Source: Rossellomorea arthrocnemi
Lineage (GTDB): Bacteria; Bacillota; Bacilli; Bacillales; Bacillaceae_B
Assembly: GCF_904424705.1 (NCBI RefSeq)
Contig: NZ_CAJGBF010000002.1
Span: 248,001-312,000 of the forward strand
Direction of reading: 5' to 3'
DNA: 64,000 bases
Each line of letters starts with the position of its first letter. Positions within the stretch are counted from its first letter, which is position 1. The translations under genes were made by a program, and so were the position numbers. Positions 45,324 through 51,944 of this stretch are shown piece after piece. Under the pieces are notes generated by a model. The model was given only the letters and a program-made list of their open reading frames with translations. It was not told the origin of the DNA and ran no database searches.

Positions 45324-45446
45324 AAAAGCGGAGGCGGCTTTGCCCAGAGGCGACAAGCATAAGATGAGGCACCCTGAAAGGCGATCTTTGCCTTTTTGGG
45401 TGCCTTAGCTTATGACCTCAAGCCTCTAAGCCCTGGAGCTGGATAA
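45324..45446 (+). repeat. Hairpin repeat, copy C1
   Basis: A 123-bp unit directly after tRNA-Gln. Arms CATAAGATGAGGCACCC and GGGTGCCTTAGCTTATG pair with two or three mismatches. The inner AAAGGCG/GCCTTTTT hairpin and the right edge GGAGCTGGATAA are conserved. Confidence 0.85.
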
Positions 45447-45449
45447 ATT

Positions 45450-45568
45450 AAAAGCGGAGGCGGCTTGTTTAGCCTCGACAAGCACAACGCGGAAATCCCA
45501 AAAGGCGCTTTTTGCCTTATGGGATTTTTCGTTGTGACCTCAAGGGGCTAGCCGCTGGAGCTGGATAA
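45450..45568 (+). repeat. Hairpin repeat, copy C2
   Basis: A 119-bp unit with different arms (CACAACGCGGAAATCCC and GGGATTTTTCGTTGTG) and outer arm GCGGCTTG facing TAGCCGC, so both stem levels are changed relative to C1 yet still pair. Confidence 0.85.
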
Positions 45569-45571
45569 ACT

Positions 45572-45693
45572 AAAAGCGGAGGGGCTTTGCCCTGAGGCGA
45601 CAAGCATAAGATGAGGCACCCGGAAAGGCGATCTTTGCCTTTTTGGGTGCCTTAGCTTATGACCTCGAGCCTCTAAGCCCTGGAGCTGGATAA
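45572..45693 (+). repeat. Hairpin repeat, copy C3
   Basis: A 122-bp unit with the same arms as C1 (CATAAGATGAGGCACCC/GGGTGCCTTAGCTTATG) but outer arm GGGGCTTTG facing TAAGCCC. Confidence 0.85.
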
Positions 45694-45696
45694 ACT

Positions 45697-45727
45697 AAAA
45701 GCGGAAGGGCTTTGCCCTGAGGCGACA
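45697..45727 (+). repeat. Truncated hairpin repeat, copy C4
   Basis: Only the left 31 bases (AAAAGCGGAAGGGCTTTG...GGCGACA) of a fourth unit remain before the mgsR terminator. Confidence 0.7.
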
Positions 45728-45740
45728 CTAAACAATATAA

Positions 45741-45779
45741 AAAGGAGGCCCCCGAAATAAAATTAAGGGCCTGCCTTTT
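45741..45779 (-). terminator. Terminator after mgsR
   Basis: AGGCAGGCCC and GGGGGCCTCC flank a loop on the minus strand, followed by TTTTTA. The repeat cluster lies just beyond. Confidence 0.75.
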
Positions 45780-45791
45780 CCATTCAACCAT

Positions 45792-46172
45792 CTAGCTGCT
45801 TTTCTTCAATAATCTGTTTTTATTCGCCAGACCTTGAAGTCCTTCTGGATTGTAGCCCACCACCAGTTTTTTTCCGTCTGTCAAAAGGGGTCTGCGAAGA
45901 AGCTTCGGTTCATCAATGATCAATTTGATTACTTCCGATAGGGGCAGATCGTTCACGTCTTTCCCCAAGTCTTTGAAGGTTTGACTTCTAGTGGCAAGTA
46001 TCTCATCAAGGCCATCTGTAGTGAGGGATAGTAAATCCATAAGCTCTTTATGTGTAGGCGTCTCTCTAAACAGGTGTCTTTCATCGAAATCGACGGAATG
46101 TGAAGTTAACCATTTTTTGGCTTTTCGACAAGAGGTGCAGCTTGGATAAGTAAAAAATGTCAGGTTATTCAC
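45792..46172 (-). CDS. mgsR: MgsR, Spx/ArsC-family stress regulator
   Basis: MgsR (YqgZ) is an Spx-like, redox-sensitive regulator of part of the general stress regulon. The 126-residue thioredoxin-fold protein has the CxxC motif PSCTSCRKAK at residues 10-15 of the active-site region and LFRETPTHKELMDLL, ATRSQTFKDLG and KLLRRPLLTDGKKLVVGYN, nearly identical in pattern to B. subtilis MgsR, including length. The GTG at 46172 follows AAGGAGGT by six bases. The frame is open to 46211, but those codons precede the ribosome-binding site. Confidence 0.93.
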   Translation of the reverse strand: MNNLTFFTYPSCTSCRKAKKWLTSHSVDFDERHLFRETPTHKELMDLLSLTTDGLDEILATRSQTFKDLGKDVNDLPLSEVIKLIIDEPKLLRRPLLTDGKKLVVGYNPEGLQGLANKNRLLKKSS

Positions 46173-46518
46173 TTTCGTACCTCCTTCTAATTTAATTTTC
46201 AGTTTCATCATCTCTTAAACGTATTGTATATTATTTGTATAACTTATGTACAGTTATTTCACTTGGGAATTTGTGAACGTTTTATTACAGTAACTCGATC
46301 AAGCTTATTTTCAACTATAGACATTTAAAAAAACAGGAAGCAACCCGTTTTCCAATGAATGTTTAGATCATCTGCTACTGTGCAAGAAGATAAATGAAAG
46401 TTTCAGGGTTAGATAACATGTAATCGTCACAAACTAACTTCAAACGGATATTTACTTTTATAGTAGTATTCATTTATAATATTGAGTGATGGACTTAGGG
46501 TGCAAAGGAGGGTTACAT
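46173..46518. other. Intergenic region between mgsR and yqgY
   Basis: About 345 bases between divergent genes. It must hold both promoters. On the mgsR side GTTTAA occurs (sigma-B-like -35), but no convincing GGGTAT follows. I see no RNA gene or open frame here. Confidence 0.4.
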
Positions 46519-46764
46519 ATGGATCGTATGTTTAGAGTTCTTGGGTTTTGGACTGGTATTTTTGCGGTTATGTTCTATCTTGGTGATATGACCACAACAT
46601 CATTAATCTTTTTAGGCCAAACCGGATTCTTCATTATGCTTAGTTATTTAAAACTGTCCGAACGCATGTATATTTATGTTTTCGGTGCTTACTTAACAGT
46701 GTTCTTCGCAGGTTTTACTTATTGGACGACCTTTATGATGACTCCGGGTGCAGGAGGACACTAA
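46519..46764 (+). CDS. yqgY: YqgY, DUF2626 small membrane protein
   Basis: An 81-residue protein with three hydrophobic helices (about residues 6-22, 25-45, 52-72) and a Gly/His end (GAGGH). It fits the DUF2626 family at the yqgY position. Function is unknown. AGGAGGG lies eight bases before the ATG at 46519. A frame extension to 46486 is not supported. Confidence 0.88.
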   Translation: MDRMFRVLGFWTGIFAVMFYLGDMTTTSLIFLGQTGFFIMLSYLKLSERMYIYVFGAYLTVFFAGFTYWTTFMMTPGAGGH

Positions 46765-46800
46765 AAAAAATCCCTTCAGCTAGTAGCTGAAGGGATTTTT
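46763..46800. terminator. Bidirectional terminator between yqgY and yqgX
   Basis: AAATCCCTTCAGCTA and its complement form a perfect hairpin with A and T runs on both sides, ending two convergent genes. Confidence 0.88.
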
Positions 46801-46804
46801 TAAT

Positions 46805-47440
46805 TTAGAAGCCGTTTAAAAATGGATTGGAATCCATCTCCACTTCAATCGAGGTTTGGGGACCGTGACCTGGAAGAACCGTGGTATTTTCAGGCAAGGT
46901 CAATAACTTTTCATGGATACTTGCTAACAACTCTTTCTGATTTCCTCCTGGTAAATCAGTTCGCCCAATACTCCCCATAAATAGAGTGTCTCCTGCTAAT
47001 ACGAATCCACTTTCTTGTACATAATAAGAAATACTACCAGGTGAATGACCAGGCGTTTCAAATAATTGCAGTTGAAAGTCATCAATATTCAAGGTTTTTT
47101 CATTGGTCAGTATGTAGTCAGCAGGCTTCAGTCTGATCAACTCACCCATCATGAAAAGCTGCGATCCATTCAATGAAGGGTCCAATAACCACTGAGCCTC
47201 TTTTTCATGAATATAAACAGGGATACTAAAGCGGTCCCTAATTTGATCCACGGCTCCGATATGATCAAAATGAGCATGAGTAAGAAGAATGGCCAATGGT
47301 GACATTGATTGATCCTCCAACCATTGAATAAGTTTCTCCCCATCTCCACCGGGATCGATGACCAGGCATTTCTTGTTTGTGTTCCATAAGATATAACAGT
47401 TGGTTTGCAAAGGTCCTAAGGGCATTTGTTTCCACTGCAT
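46805..47440 (-). CDS. yqgX: Metallo-beta-lactamase-fold hydrolase (YqgX)
   Basis: A 211-residue glyoxalase II-like hydrolase of the metallo-beta-lactamase superfamily with LTHAHFDHIGA (HxHxDH), the Asp of AGDTLFMGSIGRTD and the last His of VLPGHGP. Related B. subtilis proteins are implicated in methylglyoxal detoxification, which is a family-level inference. The ATG at 47440 is the second of two adjacent ATGs after CGGAGG. An upstream extension to 47518 is unlike the family. Confidence 0.9.
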   Translation of the reverse strand: MQWKQMPLGPLQTNCYILWNTNKKCLVIDPGGDGEKLIQWLEDQSMSPLAILLTHAHFDHIGAVDQIRDRFSIPVYIHEKEAQWLLDPSLNGSQLFMMGELIRLKPADYILTNEKTLNIDDFQLQLFETPGHSPGSISYYVQESGFVLAGDTLFMGSIGRTDLPGGNQKELLASIHEKLLTLPENTTVLPGHGPQTSIEVEMDSNPFLNGF

Positions 47441-47539
47441 CATTTCCACCTCCGTTAGTGATACTATTATTGTATCAGATCTTCCACCTCCAGATAAATA
47501 CGGATAATGGGACGACATAGAAGTGTCAAACTTTTGACC

Positions 47540-47568
47540 TCGACAAACGGGAGAAAAACCTATAAAAT
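47540..47568 (+). promoter_or_regulatory. Sigma-A promoter of yqgW
   Basis: TCGACA (47540-47545), a 17-base spacer and TAAAAT (47563-47568), about 75 bases before the yqgW start. Confidence 0.45.
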
Positions 47569-47643
47569 GTTAGTGAGTGCATTTATGTACATAATGTTAC
47601 AATAGGGTCAGTAAAACGCATTTTAATGAAAGGGGTCATATAA

Positions 47644-47817
47644 ATGGGTCTTGTAATTATTACTTCACTGGTTACATTATTAGCTTTATTCGCAGTAGTA
47701 AGCACTTTCAAAAACAAGAATGCAATGGGAATCCTATTCTCATTGGCAACATTAGGTGTTTTTGGATGGTTTACAATTATGACTGTCCTTCACTCTGGTT
47801 ACCCGGGTGGTCATTAA
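47644..47817 (+). CDS. yqgW: YqgW, DUF2759 small membrane protein
   Basis: A 57-residue protein. It has two hydrophobic helices (residues 2-20 and 28-50), a basic KNKN turn between them and the end SGYPGGH, like the GAGGH end of yqgY. AAAGGGG lies eight bases before the ATG. It matches the DUF2759 family. Function is unknown. Confidence 0.85.
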   Translation: MGLVIITSLVTLLALFAVVSTFKNKNAMGILFSLATLGVFGWFTIMTVLHSGYPGGH

Positions 47818-47830
47818 TTAAAAATGTTTC

Positions 47831-47871
47831 ACATTAAAAAGCCTTCCATTTCTTTGGAAGGCTTTTTAATG
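47831..47871 (+). terminator. Terminator after yqgW
   Basis: ACATTAAAAAGCCTTCC pairs with GGAAGGCTTTTTAATGT, a long stem with T run on either strand. Confidence 0.85.
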
Positions 47872-48008
47872 TGATTTTAAGCTCCAATTGAAAAGATTGT
47901 GTTTTTTAATGTGATCTCAGCATAAGCTGTCAAACAGCTTGTCCTTGATTGAATGAAAAATCAGCAACTACCTTCTTCCTTTTAAATTAATCTACGGCCT
48001 TGTATGGT

Positions 48009-48053
48009 TACTAAAAAGTACCCTATGGACCTTTTGGATGTGTACGTTATAAT
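48009..48053 (+). promoter_or_regulatory. Candidate operator and promoter of the HxlR-type regulator
   Basis: TACT-AAAA-AGTA (48009-48020) is an inverted repeat of the TACT/AGTA kind recognised by YodB/HxlR relatives. A TATAAT box follows at 48048-48053 with a weak -35 (TGGACC) 16-17 bases earlier. Autoregulation is plausible but unproven. Confidence 0.35.
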
Positions 48054-48148
48054 AAGAATTGTGAAATTTAACTTTACAGGATTGGGATATTCCTTTTCCT
48101 TGTAGCTGATTCTATATATAATTCGATCATAGATAAGGAGGTCAGGAA

Positions 48149-48502
48149 ATGAAAAAATACAATATACCCGTAGAAGCTTCATTAGAAGTAATTGGAGGTA
48201 AATGGAAAGTCGTGATCCTCTGTCATTTGATAAAAAGCAAACGGAGAACCAGTGAATTAAAACGGTTGATGCCTGGTATAACCCAGAAAATGCTGACACA
48301 GCAATTGAGGGAGCTTGAGGGTGATGGGGTCATTAACAGGATCATTTATAATCAAGTACCCCCAAAGGTAGAGTACGAACTGACAGAGTACGGATGGTCA
48401 TTGAAAGAACCTTTGGATATGTTGTGTACATGGGGCGAGCAGCATATTGAAAAAACATATCCCGACAAAAGTGAAGTCCTTTTAGAAAGCGAAGAAGCTT
48501 GA
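48149..48502 (+). CDS. HxlR-family transcriptional regulator
   Basis: A 117-residue winged-helix protein. The family signature VIGGKWKVVILCHLIK is followed by RTSELKRLMPGITQKMLTQQLRELEGDGV (recognition helix) and VPPKVEYELTEYGWSLKEPL. One cysteine (C24) sits in the position range where YodB/HypR-type sensors carry a redox Cys, so thiol sensing is possible. No oxidoreductase lies beside it. AAGGAGG lies before the ATG. Confidence 0.9.
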   Translation: MKKYNIPVEASLEVIGGKWKVVILCHLIKSKRRTSELKRLMPGITQKMLTQQLRELEGDGVINRIIYNQVPPKVEYELTEYGWSLKEPLDMLCTWGEQHIEKTYPDKSEVLLESEEA

Positions 48503-48515
48503 ACGTTAACAGTAA

Positions 48516-48556
48516 AAGAGTGGGCATATTTTAACTAGATGACCACTCTTTTTTTT
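48516..48556. terminator. Bidirectional terminator between the HxlR gene and yqgV
   Basis: AAAGAGTGG and CCACTCTTT enclose a 19-base loop, followed by T runs on both strands. Confidence 0.75.
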
Positions 48557-48560
48557 ATCT

Positions 48561-48875
48561 TTATTTTTCTAATTTACGCTGAACGGAAGTGAGCTTTCCT
48601 TCCATGGTCGATTGCTTATCTCTGCGGTCATCAATTCTAATATTGGTTGCCACACGCTGGATCCCCTGTTGGAATGGGGATTCATGTATGTCTTGTATCA
48701 CTTGGAACAGAACGGAAAGTTCCCCTTCAATGATTGTATTCATGGGAGTAAGCTGAAAACGGATCTTCCCATCTTCCTCATATGCCTTGAGTATCCTATG
48801 CAAATCCGCTACATACGAACTTACACTGGGTGACTCCGTTCCGATTGGTATAACGGTTACATCGACTATTGCCAT
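48561..48875 (-). CDS. yqgV: YqgV, MTH1187 family thiamine-binding protein
   Basis: A 104-residue ferredoxin-like protein of the YkoF/MTH1187 (DUF77) family. The opening VDVTVIPIGTESPSVSSYVAD and FQLTPMNTIIEGE are the signature. Characterised relatives bind thiamine-type ligands. The ATG overlaps the yqgU stop (TAATG), so the two are coupled. Confidence 0.9.
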   Translation of the reverse strand: MAIVDVTVIPIGTESPSVSSYVADLHRILKAYEEDGKIRFQLTPMNTIIEGELSVLFQVIQDIHESPFQQGIQRVATNIRIDDRRDKQSTMEGKLTSVQRKLEK

Positions 48876-49987
48876 TATATATCTGCCCCTTCTTCTTTTA
48901 ATAGTTGAATGATGCTTGATTTCTTCAGACTGATTACTTTTTCAAGCTGATTCCCATATATACAGCTCTCTCCATCGGGAGAACACTGAATGGGTTCTAA
49001 AGGAAGATCATTAAACAGGACCTTTTCTTTTCCAGAATCCGTGTCCCATCCCTTTAAAGAAAACGTACCTGAGTACGTATCAAAGGATCCCGGTTCATTG
49101 GCAACGAAAGTAATGAACCAGCCAGTCTTTTCTATCATATCATAATAAGGGATTAACCAATCAGAGTAACGGCTCAAAAGTTCCACTGTGAATTCCGACT
49201 GAATTTCTCCGTTTGAATGAATAAACTGATACGTAAACGGCCCTTCTTCTTCATGTGAAAAGATCGATAACAGAGATTCATTGAATTGATTGAAATGGAC
49301 ACTATCCTCTACGATCATTTCTTTCTTATGATCGAGGATATTTTTAGATATTAAGGGGGCTGAAACACTCACTTCCTCCTTGTTCCAATCCTGATAAAGG
49401 ACGGAGGATGCCGACTGCCACTGTACAAACGGCTGTTCCACTTCTATGGTGTCCATAGTTCCCTCCTGTATGTTTATTTCAAAGACCTGAAAGCTCCAAT
49501 CTTCGCTAAAGGTTGTCATAAGCAATGCATCATCATTGAATTGATTCCAAGAATAGGTTAAATCGTAGGAAGGAACATCCTGTTGAAACTGTATCTTTCC
49601 TGATCTGTCTATGATCGTCACCTGGGCAGAATAAGACGTTGGAGACGAATGAATTAGTATCTTTTTCATATCCGGTGAAATACTGGCGTTCACATAGGAA
49701 GAAGAATGCACCTCATAAATTTTCTGGTTGCTTCCATCGTGCACATTGTAGATGTAGAAGGAAGGAACCCCCTCCACATTTCTTACAGATAGGATTTCGG
49801 AGCTGGATAGCCAGCCGACATTTTGAATAAATCCTTCAGAAGGAATAATATTGGCCATCATTTCTTTCTTTTCAATCTTCACTTTCTCTGAGGGGGAAGT
49901 AGTCTGCGTTTCTTTCGATTGACATGCCGCTAACCATAGGCAGCATATCATGAAGATCATGATCATGCTTAATTTATTCTTTATCAT
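48875..49987 (-). CDS. yqgU: YqgU, lipoprotein with repeated beta structure
   Basis: A 370-residue lipoprotein. The signal peptide ends in the lipobox LAAC (Cys near residue 22). The exported part is beta-rich with repeats of short strands (for example SSEILSVRNVEGVPSFYIYNV and ISPDMKKILIHSSP) resembling a beta-propeller. Enzymatic residues are not evident. YqgU of B. subtilis has no assigned function. Overlaps yqgV. Confidence 0.88.
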   Translation of the reverse strand: MIKNKLSMIMIFMICCLWLAACQSKETQTTSPSEKVKIEKKEMMANIIPSEGFIQNVGWLSSSEILSVRNVEGVPSFYIYNVHDGSNQKIYEVHSSSYVNASISPDMKKILIHSSPTSYSAQVTIIDRSGKIQFQQDVPSYDLTYSWNQFNDDALLMTTFSEDWSFQVFEINIQEGTMDTIEVEQPFVQWQSASSVLYQDWNKEEVSVSAPLISKNILDHKKEMIVEDSVHFNQFNESLLSIFSHEEEGPFTYQFIHSNGEIQSEFTVELLSRYSDWLIPYYDMIEKTGWFITFVANEPGSFDTYSGTFSLKGWDTDSGKEKVLFNDLPLEPIQCSPDGESCIYGNQLEKVISLKKSSIIQLLKEEGADI

Positions 49988-50080
49988 TCGTTTCCCCTCT
50001 CCTCTTTTATTCCATATTAATTAGTACGTTTCAAACGGAGAAATGTTTCAATATGATTAAAAAAACATTACAAAAATTCA

Positions 50081-50128
50081 AAAAAAGTGATGACCAGATG
50101 TTGATTTACACATCTTTTGGGTCACCAC
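50081..50128 (-). terminator. Terminator downstream of the yqgT-repeat interval
   Basis: GGTGACC/GGTCATC and AGATGT/ACATCT pair on the minus strand, followed by TTTTTTG. It lies beyond the D repeats, so a transcript from yqgT would carry all three before stopping here. Confidence 0.7.
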
Positions 50129-50280
50129 GATCGGTTACTATTCATTAGGATGTTGATTTATTTTACTCCTGATTCTGATTTTCTACAATAGTTATTTATG
50201 GAACCGTCAAAAAGATTTTTCGAGTATTTTTTTCCCTGTGCTGCTTTTTGTCGGTGCTGCAATCCACCTTTGCTTTAGGT

Positions 50281-50398
50281 TGTCCAGCTCCAGCGGCTAG
50301 CCCCTCGAAGTCTCAACGGAAAATCCCATAAGGCAAAGATCGCCTTCCGGGTGCCTCATCTTATGCTTGTCGCCTCTGGGCAAAGCCCTTCCGCTTTT
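50281..50398 (-). repeat. Hairpin repeat, copy D1 (hybrid)
   Basis: A 118-bp unit in minus orientation. Its arms do not match: one side belongs to the C2 type (TCAACGGAAAATCCC on the plus strand), the other to the C1 type (GGGTGCCTCATCTTATG). The core hairpin cannot form fully, suggesting recombination between units. Confidence 0.8.
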
Positions 50399-50402
50399 AG
50401 TT

Positions 50403-50524
50403 TTATCCAGCTCCAGGGCTTAGAGGCTCGAGGTCATAAGCTAAGGCACCCCAAAAGGCAAAGATCGCCTTTCCGGGTGCCTCATCTTATGCTTGTCGCC
50501 TCTGGGCAAAGCCCTTCCGCTTTT
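50403..50524 (-). repeat. Hairpin repeat, copy D2
   Basis: A 122-bp unit in minus orientation with C1-type arms (CATAAGCTAAGGCACCC/GGGTGCCTCATCTTATG) and conserved flanks. Confidence 0.85.
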
Positions 50525-50528
50525 AGTT

Positions 50529-50652
50529 TTATCCAGCTCCAGGGACTTAGAGGCTCGAGGTCATAAGCTAAGGCATCCCAAAAGGCAAAGAACGTTTTTC
50601 CGGGTGCCTCATTTTTGTGCTTGTCGGGGCTTTAAGAAGCTGCCTCCGCTTT
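50529..50652 (-). repeat. Hairpin repeat, copy D3
   Basis: A 124-bp unit in minus orientation, more diverged (CATCCC, AACGTTTTTCC). It begins two bases after the yqgT stop codon. Confidence 0.8.
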
Positions 50653-50654
50653 AG

Positions 50655-51848
50655 TTAGTACCACCGATAAATCGAGACAAGGAGAATTCCTATCACATCC
50701 TGATAGATCTCATTAAATTGAGATAGGGGTAATGGGTTAATCCCCTTCCCTAATTCAATTGTGAATCCTGGTTTTTTAAATTCTTTAATGAACCAGTCCT
50801 TGTATCCAGCGTAACTATCAATGTAACGAACGGATTCATAACCGCTCACCCTGTTGAAATCCGCTGCAAGCTTGGCTGCTTCCGGTGGTTCCAACCCTTC
50901 GTACCCCCAATAAAACTCTTTTCCCTGGGTGTGAAGGGCTAGAAGACGATCGAAATTCTCTTGTCTGGCAAGCTTAGCCATTGCGATGCTTTCAGGCTCT
51001 GAAAGGGGCTTATATCCTGGGAAATCTCTTGGAGCAGGTTCTTTTTCCTCTTTTCTTTCCTTCTCCAATTCCCACTTAGCAGGAAACTGATTATTCAGGT
51101 CCACTCCTCTTATATTGGCTTTCCAACCGGTAAAGTCGGTACTTCCCCGATTAATTGCTATTAATTCTTTTCTTTTGTCACTCGGAGGTCCATTCAAAAC
51201 AAGATCCACTCCATCCGGATTCACCATTGGTACAAATGAAACCGTGACCTCTCCATATAGGGGCAGAGTTTGTATGCCTCTTATAGGCTGACTGTTAGTC
51301 AAGGATAATAAGTAATCATTTAAAAACGTCATCAGGATCGAGGTGGTGATCCATTCATTCGCATGGAAAGAGGCATCAATGTGGACCTTTTTTCTCCCTG
51401 TTCCTATCCGGATTTCCAGGAGATCTTTTCCGAGTACACTTTCACCTACTGATCTTAATTTTATGAACGGATAGATCTTCTTTAATTTCTGCACATCCTC
51501 GTCAAATCTTTGTGAACTGTAAGACTGTTTACCATTCAGGATGGGAGAAACCACCCTGGATGGAAGGGTTATAGTTGACCCTATTTGCAGTCCACCTGGA
51601 TTGACATCATCATTCATTAGAAGTAAGGCGTCGACACCGATGTTTCGATTTTGGGCAATTGACCATAAGGAATCACCCTGTTTAATGGAATAATCTTCTC
51701 TTCTAAACCCAGGAATTTCAATATCTGTACCGATTTTCAATCTATTCGGATCAACGGAAGGATTTGAATCGATGATTAGTTGGATTGGGATATAAAACAG
51801 TTGGCTATAGTACCAAAAGGAATCGCCACTGCGCACTTTCACTTTCAT
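50655..51848 (-). CDS. yqgT: LysM-M14 murein endopeptidase (YqgT)
   Basis: A 397-residue protein with two N-terminal LysM peptidoglycan-binding modules (about residues 1-48 and 52-98, IKQGDSLWSIAQNRNIGVD) and an M14 zinc carboxypeptidase domain. Zinc ligands lie in SFHANEW (HxxE) and the later ALHTQG histidine. The catalytic Glu is in TIELGKG near the end. Members cleave gamma-D-glutamyl-diamino acid bonds of peptidoglycan. There is no signal peptide, which fits a spore or mother-cell role as for family members (inference). Confidence 0.9.
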   Translation of the reverse strand: MKVKVRSGDSFWYYSQLFYIPIQLIIDSNPSVDPNRLKIGTDIEIPGFRREDYSIKQGDSLWSIAQNRNIGVDALLLMNDDVNPGGLQIGSTITLPSRVVSPILNGKQSYSSQRFDEDVQKLKKIYPFIKLRSVGESVLGKDLLEIRIGTGRKKVHIDASFHANEWITTSILMTFLNDYLLSLTNSQPIRGIQTLPLYGEVTVSFVPMVNPDGVDLVLNGPPSDKRKELIAINRGSTDFTGWKANIRGVDLNNQFPAKWELEKERKEEKEPAPRDFPGYKPLSEPESIAMAKLARQENFDRLLALHTQGKEFYWGYEGLEPPEAAKLAADFNRVSGYESVRYIDSYAGYKDWFIKEFKKPGFTIELGKGINPLPLSQFNEIYQDVIGILLVSIYRWY

Positions 51849-51910
51849 GATGGAACCTCCCCATTCAAATGTCCTTACTTACATGTATGAATAGTTCAAA
51901 ATTTCATGAC

Positions 51911-51943
51911 AAAAAAAGCTTGCGAGTGATCGCAAGCTTTTTC
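51911..51943 (-). terminator. Terminator after yqgS
   Basis: AAAGCTTGCGATCACTCGCAAGCTTT with T runs on both sides, ending the yqgS gene. Confidence 0.88.
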
Positions 51944-51944
51944 C

